DNA from: Trichomonas vaginalis G3
Lineage: Eukaryota > Parabasalia > Trichomonadida > Trichomonadidae
DNA: 64,000 nt
Reading direction: 5' to 3'
Assembly: GCF_026262505.1 (NCBI RefSeq)
Contig: NC_067206.1
Coordinates: forward strand, 3,500,879 to 3,564,878
The translations under genes and the position numbers were made by a program. How positions within the stretch are numbered: the first letter of the stretch is position 1; each line of letters starts with the position of its first letter. This document shows positions 31,285-41,303 of this stretch, piece by piece. Under the pieces are notes generated by a model, which was not told where the DNA came from, searched no databases, and worked only from the letters and a program-made list of their open reading frames with translations.

Positions 31285-31782
31285 ATGGCAGAAGACATAG
31301 TGGTTTATACTATTACGACTAAAAACCCTGAGTCATATAATTCTATAACAACAAACTTACAAAGTCCTCAAGGACGATATTGTAAACTGACCTTAAACAC
31401 GATGACGACTAAAGCCTGTTTTGCTCTTTTGACACCAGAAGATTTTATTGTTGTGAATGGTAAAAAATACTCCTTTGAAGATACTTACTCAGATATACCA
31501 CCAACAGGTTTTGTTGACTTATTTAATACTTTAAGGACGGATGTAACATGTGCTGCAACTAGAGCAGGTTTCATTATGTTTGGATGTCCGACTGAGTTTA
31601 GTATAAACGATATGAGCTATAATACAAAACTTATATCTGGTTTTTACTACCAACAATTTCCTATAACAGGAAAAGGTGTCATACAAGGAATGTCTATTCC
31701 ATTGACATTAAGCACACCAATCTTATATTGTTTCAAACTTAGGTTCAAAGTGTTATTCGAATGTCGACAGAAACTATTATGA
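31285..31782 (+). CDS. candidate minor capsid (penton-like) protein, part 1
   Basis: 165 aa, beta-rich (YCKLTLNTMTTKACFALL, then FIMFGCPTEF), as expected for a single jelly-roll. It lies in the capsid cluster between the major capsid and the helicase. The next gene overlaps its end by 22 bp in another frame. In Maverick B one penton-like gene is also split into two frames, so these two could be halves of a single ancestral gene. The structural role is inferred from position and strand pattern. Confidence 0.45.
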   Translation: MAEDIVVYTITTKNPESYNSITTNLQSPQGRYCKLTLNTMTTKACFALLTPEDFIVVNGKKYSFEDTYSDIPPTGFVDLFNTLRTDVTCAATRAGFIMFGCPTEFSINDMSYNTKLISGFYYQQFPITGKGVIQGMSIPLTLSTPILYCFKLRFKVLFECRQKLL

Positions 31783-32081
31783 CCAAAAAGATACTTATGC
31801 GTATAAACAATACTTTCTCTGCTGGTTTGCCTATTGTTCATTCGAATGCAGAATTTTCAACCTTAGTGAACTCAAACACTTTGGCAAGTATAACGTTGAC
31901 ATTAGTTGACGCAAACTTTGTTCCTGTAAAACTTTTATGTCCTATGTATTTGTCAATGACGGCAGAAAGTTTCGAATTGGAAGATGCAACTGGTGAAAGT
32001 ATTGTATTACAAGAACAACTTCAACAACAAATAGCTCAAGAACAACAAATGCAACAAATGGAACAACAAAGTCAAGAATAA
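31761..32081 (+). CDS. candidate minor capsid (penton-like) protein, part 2
   Basis: 106 aa. The block SITLTLVDANFVPVKLLCP resembles the last strands of the penton-like family in this window: a strand with W/L, then pV or IPL, then a terminal strand. It ends in a Gln-rich tail (QEQLQQQIAQEQQMQQ). The ATG at 31761 lies inside the previous gene and has no clear promoter-like motif, so it may depend on read-through or be the second half of a broken gene. Confidence 0.45.
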   Translation: MSTETIMTKKILMRINNTFSAGLPIVHSNAEFSTLVNSNTLASITLTLVDANFVPVKLLCPMYLSMTAESFELEDATGESIVLQEQLQQQIAQEQQMQQMEQQSQE

Positions 32082-32109
32082 AAAAATAATATTTTTTTTT
32101 TTTATAAAA

Positions 32110-33344
32110 ATGTACAGAATAGATGTTTCAGATTTTTATGACTTCCAAGCATTCAGAAATATGTGTCCATTTAGAGACTATAACAAAGCAGTCGAGAATT
32201 TGAAACGTTTAGTCATTTATGTTGACTCTGCCCCAGAATGTTATGTCATGAAAGAATGGGATGTTGTCTTTAACAAACCAAGAGCAACAATAGTTTCAGA
32301 ACAAGAATGTAGACAGAAACTTAAGAAAATAAAAGTCGTACAAGTTGGCATGAAGATGTTAGATGCTTGGGATATCTTATTGTCAAAGTTAGAAGATTTT
32401 TCAGTTCGAGGTATAAAGTTCTATACACCTTCTCCAAACTTCTATTCTATCTTCACTGGATATAAATATGAACAAGTAGAATGGAAAGAAAATATTATAG
32501 AAGCTTGGTTAGACCATGTCAAAGAAATTATATGCAATGGAAACGAAAAGGTTTATGAGTATATCTTATGTTGGTTTGCAAATATCTTACAACATCCAAG
32601 TGCTAAAAATGAAACTGCTCTCATTATAATTGGAAAACAAGGAACAGGTAAGAACACATTCTTTACAGATATCTTATGCAAACTGTTAGAGGGCTATTCG
32701 AACCCGAATATGACAAACTTAGAAAACATCTGCGGTAAATTTAACTCTTCAATAGAGAATATGAAACTTATAGTATGTAACGAACTTCAAAGTATAGATA
32801 CAACAAAGGTTTTAAACTCAGATGCTTTGAAGAGTCTTATAACAGACAAAGTTGGAGTTGTTGAAAGAAAATATAAAGACCAAAGAGTTTGTGAAAATGT
32901 TGCAAATTTCATCATGGTTTCAAACAACGCCGTTCCGATGAAGTTAGAAAGTTCTGACAGAAGATATGTAGTTGTCAGAACGTCAGAAGCTCATATGCAA
33001 GATACAGAATATTTTGACGACTTAGCAGAAACTTTAACACCTAACTTTTACAACCACTTGTTCTCATATTTCATGACATTAGATATTTCTAAGTTCAATC
33101 CAAGACAAATTCCATATACGAAGAGAGACAAACATTGTTAGAAGCAAACAAGAGTGTATATGAACTGTTCATAGAAGAAAGCAACTTTGAGTGTTTAGAT
33201 GAAAGGTCTTTATATGATGAATATAAACAATATTGTCAAGAATATGGTTATATGACAGCGTCTAAACGAACATTCTTGGCAAATGTCAAAAGTCTTTTAG
33301 ACATACAGAACGGCGTATATACAAAGAAAAATTTTTCTGAGTAA
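32110..33344 (+). CDS. SF3/D5-like helicase, C-terminus frame-shifted
   Basis: A hexameric replicative helicase of the D5/phage-P4 type. The Walker A GKQGTGKN is at residues 175-182, Walker B is in LIVCNELQS, motif C is VANFIMVSNN and the arginine finger is in ESSDRRYVVV. The frame 32110-33141 ends shortly after a short GA run near 33125; 33135-33344 continues the winged-helix-like tail (KSVYELFIEES). In SF3 systems such an enzyme unwinds the element's own DNA. No primase motif is visible in the short N-terminus. It takes the place where other Mavericks depend on their own DNA polymerase B. Confidence 0.82.
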
Positions 33345-33376
33345 ATTTTAAAAAAAATATTTTTTATTTATTTGAA

Positions 33377-33955
33377 ATGTACGCTGAGTTTGTGGAACAG
33401 CGTTGGGAAACATGTTTGTTAGATGAGAAATATGAAATTCACTGTTGTGAGTCATTTGAAGTCAAACAAAAAGACAAAAAGAGTTTTAAGCGAATGTGAG
33501 CGAAATGACGGATATACTAAGATGAGGATTGGTGGAAAACACTATTTAAAACATGTTGTCATTGCAACTCATTTTATACCGAACCCTAACAATTTACCTT
33601 TTGTAGACCATATAAACCATATAAGAAATGACAATAGACTTGAAATTACGTTGGTTACTCGTTCTGAAAACAATAAGAACAAAAGCAAATTTCGAGAATT
33701 GTATTCGAATTTGTCGACGAACTAGAAGATGAAACAATTGAAATTACAGACTATGGTAAGCATACGTTTGAGTTTTACTACTATAGCGAAGAACAAGACT
33801 CTTCTACTTTTATACCGGCGTAAACTATAGAAAATTACAAGTATATTTTACTAAGGCAGGCTATGCTTATGTAAACGCTAGAGATACAGATGGAAAATAC
33901 GTTCAAATACTTCTTAACAAATTCAAGAAGCTATATGGTACCATTTTAAAACGTT
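33377..33955 (+). pseudogene. decayed HNH endonuclease (paralogue of 43398-43982)
   Basis: Near-copy of the HNH gene at 43398-43982 in opposite orientation. The N-terminus (MYAEFVEQRWETCLLDEKYE) and the HNH core (FVDHINHIRNDNRLE) remain, but at least three indels break the frame, near 33450, 33650 and 33790. The promoter-like TTTATTTATTTGAA before the ATG is also shared with the paralogue. Not expected to make a working enzyme. Confidence 0.8.
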
Positions 33956-34023
33956 TTTTTAAAAAAAATATTTTTTTATCCGATAAAAAAAGATGACAAA
34001 ATTCAATCTCAGTAAATAAGTAC

Positions 34024-34417
34024 ATGTCAGGACTTAAAGAAGAACTAGACCCATTCGCATATTGAATGTTTACTTCTACAATTTGAAAAGTCTACATTTG
34101 ACAAAATTTGGAACATTGCACCAGTTAAGTTTGCTGTTGTTAGAAAAAGTGGTGCAACTTTTGAAGACTTAGACATAGAAGGTTTGTTAGCAGTCAAAGA
34201 AAATTTTGACAGAAAGTTCTAAACTCGAAGAAGGCAAAGCATACAACTTGTTATACCTTATGAACCAAAGAAAGCAGACGACTATGAATATTAGAGTCTA
34301 AGATAGTTGAAGTTCAAGGTAAATTGGGTAAAAAGATTTTAGAGTCTAAGCCAGTGTTTGCCCCTAAAGAGGAAGAGAACATTGACATTGGACCCAGAAA
34401 TGTTCTAAAAATAAAAT
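34024..34417 (+). pseudogene. remnant of an unknown Maverick gene
   Basis: From ATG 34024 (MSGLKEELDPFAY) coding-like sequence continues in shifting frames: KFAVVRKSGATFEDLDIEG, then EEGKAYNL, then GKLGKKILESKPVFAPKEEE. Three or more indels are needed. Unknown family. Confidence 0.45.
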
Positions 34418-34431
34418 TTTATTTTTACATG

Positions 34432-34887
34432 TCATATCTCACCTTCTCTGGAAACTGGTTCAGGTTCTTTCTTCTCTTCTACTTTCTTTTCTTTCTTTTC
34501 TTTCTTTTCTCTCTTCTTCTTCTTTTCTGGTGGAGTTATGTCAAACTTCTCAGAACCATATTTATGTAAAAGTTCTTTGTCCTTTAATAGCTCTTCTATT
34601 CTGTTTTCTATTTCATCTTCAAGAACAGCGCATGTGCCTTCTTTGCATTCTAAGAACTTTTGTTGGACTTCATCTTTCCAATCGGCGTCATCTCTGTCAA
34701 CAAGTCTGTCATTGACAAATTTTAAGACTTCTCTGCTTAATGTTTTATGGTTCTTGTCATATTCCCAGAAACAGAACTTTAGAACAAATTCACCTTTCTT
34801 GTTACACTATGTAAGATTTTATGGTCGACAGATGTTTTTGCTGTCGAAAAGTTTGTCTCGAATATAGATAGCGAAATCGCTAGACAT
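34432..34887 (-). pseudogene. remnant of an acidic/Lys-rich Maverick gene
   Basis: Minus-strand ATG at 34887 (MSSDFAIYIRDKLFDS) hits a stop after 22 codons. A second frame then stays open to 34432, with a helical acidic part and a Lys/Glu-rich tail (KKKREKKEKKEKK). It has a T-rich promoter-like motif. One or two indels broke it. No family is recognised. Confidence 0.45.
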
Positions 34888-34925
34888 TTTCAAAAAGATA
34901 AAAAATTTTAATTTTTCTAAAAAAT

Positions 34926-35799
34926 ATGTTAGAAAAAAGTTTGCTGACATTGACAAGAAATTTGAGAATGTTTTAAACAAGAACAAGAGAAAGTTAGAAA
35001 ATGCTCAGATAAAGCCTATACATGACAAGTTCTTATTTGCTCAGAATGGTTATAACAGGTCTAATTGCCACCTGGGTCGGGTAAGACTTTCACTTATCTT
35101 AAAATGGCTGCACAACAACAAGAACTAGATGAGAAGAACCCATTATATGAGTTAGTTGTTATTTGTAGTACTTCTGGTCAATTTGACCAAACCGTCAATT
35201 CGTTCAAAGATATTATAAAGAAGTCTAAGTTAGTATGTATAAAGGATACTGAGTTGTTAGATTGGATAAAGAAGTACCAAAGAAGAGTTTTGAAGTACAA
35301 TGCTATAAATGGAGTATATAAATTCTAAGTTCAAAGACCCAAATGAGGAATGCAGAGAATATTAGAGAAGAAACACTTCAGAAACAAACAGAAAGAGATA
35401 GAATACATTTCGAAGAAATTGCAATCTTACGATTGGAAAACGTACCCTCATAGATGTCTTCTTATCTTAGATGACTTTGCTTCTCATCCTTTGTTAAAGA
35501 ACAGAGAACAAGACATGTGTCGAATTCTTAAGAAGCTCAGACACTTTAACATCTCAGTCGTAATATGTGTACAGACAGCAAAGAGTTTAAGTAAGGATGT
35601 TAAAAGAATACTTACTGACATTATACTTTTCCCTGGATTGTCCGAAGACGATTTCATGGAACTTATGAAAGAGTCCATGGCAGGTAAGTTTGACAGACAT
35701 GAACTATGGGAGAAGTACAAAGTCATACAAGACCCTCATACTTCTTTCAGAATTCATATCTACGCAAACAAAGTTCAAATTGTAAAAAGTCAAGCTTGA
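34926..35799 (+). pseudogene. FtsK/HerA-type genome-packaging ATPase, decayed
   Basis: Three shifted frames together give the A32-like packaging ATPase of Polintons. The Walker A is APPGSGKT-like at about 35065 (PPGSGKTFTYLK) and Walker B is LLILDDF near 35465. The first ~45 codons (DIDKKFENVLNKNKRK) lie in another frame, and a further break falls near 35328-35350. At least three indels are needed. In intact elements this motor pumps DNA into capsids. Here it is unlikely to work, so any packaging of A would need an ATPase in trans. Confidence 0.75.
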
Positions 35800-35818
35800 A
35801 AAATCTAAGTGTTTAGTC

Positions 35819-36133
35819 TTAGTAAGTCTGTTGTGGTGCTGGGGCTGTCGGTTCTTCTGGCTTTGGAAGGCATTCAGGAAGAGGAACGTCAGTCATCCGT
35901 TTGTGTCCTGTTGGATGGAAGAACTTTTCCTGTCGGATGGAAAAAATTTTCCTGTCGGATGGAAAAAATTTTCCTGTCGGATGGAAAAAAGTTCTCAATT
36001 TTCGAAAATTTGAATGGTTTACGGACGAACAACAAGAAAAATTTTTCCAGTTGTCGGGAAATTTTTTTCCAGTTGTCGGGAAATTTTTTTCTTGTCTGAA
36101 GGAAGAACTTGGAATGCCAGAAGGATTTGACAA
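35819..36133 (-). CDS. doubtful ORF over a minisatellite
   Basis: A 104-codon minus frame made mostly of repeats (FRQEKNF, PTTGKKFPDN) and ending in a Pro-rich tail (PLPECLPKPEEPTAPAP) like those of other small Maverick proteins. Only the tail looks like real coding sequence. The rest may be minisatellite expansion in a dead gene. Confidence 0.25.
   Translation of the reverse strand: MSNPSGIPSSSFRQEKNFPTTGKKFPDNWKNFSCCSSVNHSNFRKLRTFFHPTGKFFPSDRKIFSIRQEKFFHPTGHKRMTDVPLPECLPKPEEPTAPAPQQTY
35904..36091. repeat. minisatellite
   Basis: About four units of TTTTCCTGTCGGATGGAAAA at 35904-35993, then two or three units of TTTCCAGTTGTCGGGAAATT at 36040-36091. Each unit is itself a partial inverted repeat (TTTTCC/GGAAAA). 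Confidence 0.85.
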
Positions 36134-36197
36134 GACAATTTACCTTATAGAGCTACCTGAGCCATCTGAAGTCAAGCTTGAAAAATAAAGAGTTCAT

Positions 36198-37036
36198 TTA
36201 CTCTGCTTGTTTGAAGTTGTCAAAATACTCTGTTATTTTTTCTTTCAGTAGCGGCAAATCTTCTTTGAAGGTAAGTATTGTACAACCTTTAATATCATAG
36301 TGTGTTTGAGGTAACGTATCTTGAACTATTTGTTTCACATCTTCATTTGGTGTCATTGAAATCGGTAAGTTTTCGCGATAGAACCAATTTCTGTCAGATT
36401 TGTAAATCTTAGCAAGGTCGTAAAAGCTTTTGTTGTTTCTTCTGACTAAATGCAACATAACCATATCTTTATCTTCTTCATTTTCCATCTCTTCAGTATA
36501 AATCATATACTTATAGTTCTTTTCCTTTCCTTTGGTACCGAACGGGTATTCTTTTCTGAATGCTTTTGTCTTTTGCTTCAATGACTTCATCTTTTGCTTG
36601 AAGTTTCTTTTCCATCTCTTCACGTTCTTGTCTATGAATTTCGTCAAGAAGTCTGTAAATATACCAAGCATAACGAGGTGAAGCCCACATTGCAACAGCA
36701 TTTACAAGAAGTCTATGTACATAATATCTCTCAAACCAGGAGCCAAATTCTTGCGATTTTCATGAGTTTTAGGCAAGACGATTTTTCTCGGTCTAGAGAA
36801 ATTTCACTCAAAAGTTCTTGTGTGCTTTGGTTCCTAAACCAATCGTCTGCGTGTTTAGTATCTGGAGCAAAACATGCTGTCAAAATACTTTGCATTTGGT
36901 ACATATCGTCTTTGACCGAACGAATGAGACGGAGTTGTTTGTTAAACTGAACCCACTCATATTCTTCATTTATAGCTTCATGGACTATAACTGTTGTTGT
37001 GTTCTCTGTTGTTGACATATCTGTCTTTACATACAA
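36198..37036 (-). pseudogene. KilA-N/MSV199-type DNA-binding protein, decayed
   Basis: The frame 36731-37036 carries a KilA-N-like N-terminal part (ADDWFRNQSTQELLSEISL). A break near 36720 separates it from a segment with VNAVAMWASPRYAW in another frame, then from 36198-36701 with a Lys-rich coiled coil and a C-terminal domain (FYRENLPISMTPNEDV). This order, DNA-binding module then coil then C-terminal domain, recalls poxvirus and iridovirus MSV199/DUF3627 proteins. At least two indels make it non-functional as it stands. Confidence 0.6.
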
Positions 37037-37129
37037 AATAAAAAAATAAATAAAAATAAAACTAACTTTATTTTTTCTATCTTAAGGAAATTCATGATTT
37101 TTGTTGCTGAATTCAATAAAAATAATGTT

Positions 37130-37448
37130 TAGGTGAAGAGGTGAAGCCCACATTGCTACAGCATTTACAAGAAGTCTATGTACATAATATCCTCTCAAAC
37201 CGTTTGGCAATTTTTTACGATTTTCATGAGTTTTAGGCAAGACCGATTTTTTACCTACTCGCTGTTCTTTTACGATTTTCATAGAGTTTTGGCGACCCGC
37301 GGTTTTCTACCGGTCGCAAACATATGAGAAATTTCGCTCAAAAGTTCTTGTGTGCTTTGGTTCCTAAACCAGTCTTTAGGAAGCTTAGTATCTGGAGCAA
37401 AACATGCTGTCAAAATACTTTGCATTTGGTACATATCGTCTTTGACTT
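37130..37448 (-). pseudogene. duplicated fragment of the KilA-N pseudogene
   Basis: Repeats parts of 36677-36920 almost base for base (HRLLVNAVAMWASP, then a diverged stretch, then the ACFAPDTK segment), separated by a short insertion with a GCGACCCGCGG foldback. It looks like a partial tandem duplication in the decayed zone. Confidence 0.65.
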
Positions 37449-37473
37449 TCACAAAAGACCAAAAATAAACGCT

Positions 37474-38088
37474 TTACATGTATTTTTCAGCAACTTCGTC
37501 AAATAATTTTATAGCACTATCTATCTCATCTACTTCAAACGTTTCTTTACCTTTCGTGGGAGCACCATACATTTTCTCAAACTTTTCAAGTAGTTCTGTT
37601 TCAGCAGCTCTCATATCATTAACAAACACAACCTTAACTCTATTGACTATACTGTCATATCTTTGAGTTATATTAAATGTTCTTCCTATCTTATATCTCT
37701 TTGTATTGAAGTCCTTTGGTTTCTGAACGATGTAAAGTAAGCCTTCACTGCAACGTTCCGTATCGAATGAACCATATGTTATGAAATTATATCCAACAAC
37801 TGGGTCAATCCAGAACAAAACTACTGGTATAAGACTTTTGTCGATGAGATATGCTCTTGTTCCATAGAATCTTACCGATATCATAAGCTCAGGATTTTTT
37901 GTCAAAATTTTCTGAGTAGAAGCATTTTTAACCCAGTCGTGGGATGTTTTCTTTTCAGATAGTGTTAAAATGTCTGACAAAGAATATTTTTTGTATTTCT
38001 TTGAGTATCTTACGTTTAAATCACCTATTCTAACTATTTTGGTCTCATTGTCTATCTTTCTAACTGTTTCAAACTCAATGTTTAACAT
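37474..38088 (-). CDS. KilA-N plus T5orf172 (GIY-YIG-like) protein
   Basis: 204 aa and intact. Residues ~30-105 resemble KilA-N: SHDWVKNASTQKIL, then a strand-rich core and the ALW-like VVLFWIDP. Residues ~115-204 match T5orf172/MUG113, a GIY-YIG nuclease-like fold: LLYIVQKP, YKIGRTFNITQRYDS, a conserved Glu in MRAAETELLEKFEKMYG, and GKETFEV. This pairing is well known in large DNA viruses and phages, where such proteins are thought to bind or nick DNA. The gene uses the second promoter class (TTGTATGTAAGAACA) like the other KilA-N genes. Confidence 0.75.
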   Translation of the reverse strand: MLNIEFETVRKIDNETKIVRIGDLNVRYSKKYKKYSLSDILTLSEKKTSHDWVKNASTQKILTKNPELMISVRFYGTRAYLIDKSLIPVVLFWIDPVVGYNFITYGSFDTERCSEGLLYIVQKPKDFNTKRYKIGRTFNITQRYDSIVNRVKVVFVNDMRAAETELLEKFEKMYGAPTKGKETFEVDEIDSAIKLFDEVAEKYM

Positions 38089-38125
38089 TTTCTGTTCTTA
38101 CATACAAAATAAAAAATAAAAAAAA
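38089..38125 (-). promoter_or_regulatory. class II promoter-like motif
   Basis: On the minus strand TTTATTTTGTATGTAAGAAC ends a few bases before the ATG at 38088. The same T-tract plus TGTAAGAACA motif stands before 37036 (diverged), 40853 and 41966, all KilA-N-linked or neighbouring genes. Confidence 0.5.
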
Positions 38126-38631
38126 TAAAACTAACTTTTTTTTCTATCTTAAGGAAATTCATGATTTTCATACGGAATCTCTATCCTCGGTTTTTCGAGG
38201 GTAGCAATCTTATGAGGAAATTCATGAAATTTGGTCATTTTTCAGCAAAAATAATGTTTATGTTAGAATGTTAGATCTAACCTGTTTTCTAACCTTTTTC
38301 TAACATGGTCTAAAACACACAAAACTCATGAAATTTCATACGGAATTCAGCAAAAATAATGTTTATGTTAGAAGGTTAGATCTAACCTCTTTTCTAACCT
38401 CTTTTCTAACATGGTCTAAAACACACAAAACTCATGAAATTTCATACGGAATTCAGCAAAAATAATGTTTATGTTAGAATGTTAGATCTAACCTGTTTTC
38501 TAACCTCTTTTCTAACATGGTCTAAAACACACAAAACTCATGAAATTTCATACGGAATTCAGCAAAAATAATGTTTATGTTAGAAGGTTAGATCTAACCT
38601 GTTTTCTAACCTCTTTTCTACCCCAGTTATT
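38126..38631. repeat. 106-bp tandem repeat, four copies
   Basis: Units start at 38243, 38348, 38454 and 38560 (CAGCAAAAATAATGTTTATG). Each contains GTTAGATCTAAC, a palindrome, followed by TAACC-type units. The spacer separates two minus-strand genes. Related single copies lie at 40957, 41130, 41226, 42440 and, in Maverick B, 54317. Confidence 0.9.
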
Positions 38632-39085
38632 TTATAAGCGTTTTACATGGTAAACGTTATGAATTCGTGAGACTTTAAACAGTTTTGTAGCCTCTATTTC
38701 TTCGCTGAGGATATCGAATGTTTTAACTATGCCGAAAGTTTCTTTATATTTCTTCTTGACGTCAGATAGAAGGAAATCTTCTGCTGTTGGATAGTTTTTG
38801 TTCAGAAATTCTAACATGTTCATTTTATCTTCTGCTGGTTTCTCTACTTCTTTCTTTAAATCTGCATAGTCGTTTCTCATTCTTTCTATAGGGTGTCCAA
38901 AGGTGCGTTTAGCACAGCGCTCTATATGAGACTATTAAAGGAGATATATGCTGATTATAAATATATAATAAAAAATATGAATATATGTATATGATGAGTA
39001 AGTTGTATTTTGGCGCCATGCCGGGATATAAAATGAATTTTGAGACAAGAGGCGGTTTCGCGGGAAATTTTGGCGGGATTTTTTT

Positions 39086-39090
39086 TCATT
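39086..39090 (+). promoter_or_regulatory. trichomonad initiator inside the mariner
   Basis: TCATT lies six bases before the transposase ATG at 39097, the host-type TCA-Y-W initiator, so the mariner appears adapted to host transcription, unlike the Maverick genes around it. Confidence 0.55.
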
Positions 39091-39096
39091 TTTTTA

Positions 39097-40113
39097 ATGA
39101 ATCATAAAGAAAACATCCTCGCTCTTGCAAAAAAATGCAAAGACTGTAAAAAAATCTACGAGACATTGGTAAAATGCTTCGGTATGGATGCTCCTAGCTA
39201 TTCCACTGTAACGTATCATGTTAGGATGTATCACTTCATGAACAAAAAGGCGCCCATCATAAAAATTGACAAAAAATCGCCGGATCAAAGAAAAATCAAA
39301 GCAATTCTTCAAGCGCTAGATGAAGACCCAAGAGCATCACTCAGAAGGATAGAGGAGATGACAAAGATACCACGTACAACAGTTAGTTATTATCTGCACA
39401 ATTATTTGAACTACAAACTAGCGTATACACGTTGGGTTCCGCACAACCTTAATTCAGTTCAAAAAAAATCTAGAGTCCAATCTTCGAAAGAGCTCCTCTC
39501 TATATTGGGTGCGTATCAATCCAAGAAGTTTCGCTTTTTAGTAACAGGGGACGAGTCTTGGTTTCAATATGCAACAGAAGCCAAAATCATGTGGATCCCG
39601 AAGGATGAAAATCCGCAAACATTCCCGAAGAAAAAAATTGACACACCAATGATGATGTTGTCGGTTTTTTGGGGCGTGAATGGCATCATCGCAATTGATA
39701 TTCTTCAAAAACCTAATACGATGAATGCTCAGTATCTAATTGACAATGTTCTTACTCAAATTATCAATTCTGATGAGTTTGAGAAATCCAAACAACAAAA
39801 ACAAAAGTTTGCAATTCATTTTGATAATTCAAGAGTTCACAAAAGTCATAAGGTAATGAATTACTTGGTGGAAAACAATGTCAAAGTTGTTCCAAACCCA
39901 ATTTATTCACCTGATATTGCACCCTCTGACTTTTATTTATTCGGCACGCTAAAAAAGAGAGCTGAAGGACGCGAATTCGCGAGTCCAGATGATCTTGAAA
40001 ATTTTGTAAGAGAGCAATTTGAGAAATTTTCTCATGATGATTTAAAGCGTGTCTTTCAAGCCTGGATCGATCGCTGCGAACGCGTGATTGAATCCATTGG
40101 TGATTATATTTAA
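39097..40113 (+). CDS. mariner transposase
   Basis: 338 aa, complete. The N-terminal ~110 residues are two helix-turn-helix domains for binding the inverted repeats, the second around PRASLRRIEEMTKIPRTTVS. The DD34D catalytic core has GDESWF, HFDNSRVHK and the APSDFYLFG signature. It cuts and pastes the element at TA. All three Asp are present, so it may be active. ATG 39097 is preferred to the open frame upstream because the TCATT initiator lies just ahead. Confidence 0.92.
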   Translation: MNHKENILALAKKCKDCKKIYETLVKCFGMDAPSYSTVTYHVRMYHFMNKKAPIIKIDKKSPDQRKIKAILQALDEDPRASLRRIEEMTKIPRTTVSYYLHNYLNYKLAYTRWVPHNLNSVQKKSRVQSSKELLSILGAYQSKKFRFLVTGDESWFQYATEAKIMWIPKDENPQTFPKKKIDTPMMMLSVFWGVNGIIAIDILQKPNTMNAQYLIDNVLTQIINSDEFEKSKQQKQKFAIHFDNSRVHKSHKVMNYLVENNVKVVPNPIYSPDIAPSDFYLFGTLKKRAEGREFASPDDLENFVREQFEKFSHDDLKRVFQAWIDRCERVIESIGDYI

Positions 40114-40853
40114 ATAAACTTTATATATATGTAACTTGTTTATTTCTATTCGCAGTATTCAGGTTTGTGCTAAACACACCTTTGGACACCCTATATCTCT
40201 TTGACGGAGTAGTTATATTTCCTCATTGCTGCCTTACATTTTGAACATTGCGGGTTCATTTTAGCATTGTACATTGAAATTTGTCCTGCAAGTACAACTA
40301 AAGCGTCAATGGTTTTCTTTAACTCAAACATAGCGGGTCTTATTTGTTCGTTCCATACCTTACCTCTTCTATCTTTATCTCTTATCTGCCATACACATTC
40401 AGCAACTAACGAAACAAAGTTGTCGTAGGTCTTAAACTCCCCAGATTTATATATGTCAGAGATGTTCTTATATACCATATCGCAGTCTTTGTCCATAACC
40501 TTATGGTTGCAATGAAATCCTAGAAACTCATAGTTTACCTTACGAATGAACTTCTTTATTTCTACCGAGTCAGTCAGTCCGACTTCTATTTCATCGAATT
40601 CTGGAATAGTGAGTTTTTGTTGTTGGATTTCAGGCAATTTGGGTAGATGGTCGATGAGGTCCTGCATGTCGTAAAGATACTGTCCATTTGTTTCATCCTG
40701 TGCGGTGCAATCTAAATTATTTGTTAAAAGTTCTTGCTTTATCTTCTGGATTGTTGTTTCGAAAGTATATGAAGAAGGAATGAAGCTTTTCATCTCTACT
40801 AACATAGATGTTGGATTCATGACTAAAGAGTTTGGTGCTGTTGTTGCTAACAT

Positions 40854-41303
40854 GTTCTTACAATAAAAATAAAAAATATTTTTTTTAAAAAACTAACTTT
40901 ATTTTTTATGTTTTTTGTGAAAGTGTCAAAACTCATGAATTTCATGAGTTTTCTACGATGTTAGAAAACGTGTTAGAAAACGTGTTAGATCTAACATTCT
41001 AACATAAACATTATTTTTGGGTCTTTTACGCTCATTACGAAGAAGAAGTCTTAACAAAACATTTACGATGAAGAAGTTTCGACAAAACATTTACGATGAA
41101 ATTCATGAAAATTCATGAAAATTCAAGAGGTTAGAAAAGAGGTTAGAAAAGAGGTTAGATCTAACCTTCTACCCTAAATTATATTTTTGCCGAATTCTGT
41201 ATAAAACTCATGAGTTTTAGACCATGTTAGAAAAGAGGTTAGAAAAGAGGTTAGATCTAACCTTCTACCCTAAATTATATTTTTGTCGAAAAAAATGGTT
41301 CAT
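40854..41303. repeat. intergenic repeats (TAACC/AGATCT family and 28-bp family)
   Basis: Three inverted copies of the GTTAGATCTAAC-plus-TAACC motif lie at 40957-41010, 41130-41180 and 41226-41280; TTTACGATGAAGAAGT-type repeats lie at 41035-41100. The class II motif of the split gene is at 40854-40885. Confidence 0.8.

Larger units (their letters stand above)
38891..40191 (+). mobile_element. mariner transposon (Tvmar-like), 1301 bp
   Basis: 26-bp terminal inverted repeats beginning GGGTGTCCAAAGGTG (38891-38916, 40166-40191) with one mismatch, flanked by TA on both sides. It holds one intact transposase gene. Size and structure match the Tvmar1 family of T. vaginalis. Confidence 0.92.
38632..40853 (-). 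pseudogene. Maverick gene split by a mariner insertion
   Basis: The 5' part is 40191-40853 (MLATTAPNSLVMNPTS) and the 3' part 38632-38888. If the mariner and one TA copy are removed, the frame passes straight through the target site without a stop, giving about 305 codons. The protein has a central helical domain and a CSKCKAAM Cys pair just before the break. Unknown family. It uses the class II motif (TTATTGTAAGAACATG). Being otherwise undamaged, it was probably functional when hit. Confidence 0.75.

Noticed and set aside
33423..33725. stand-alone HNH gene
   Set aside because: Comparison with 43398-43982 shows it is the middle of a frame-shifted copy.
38891..40191. mariner as part of the Maverick gene set
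   Set aside because: Own TIRs, TA duplication and host-type initiator show an independent later insertion.
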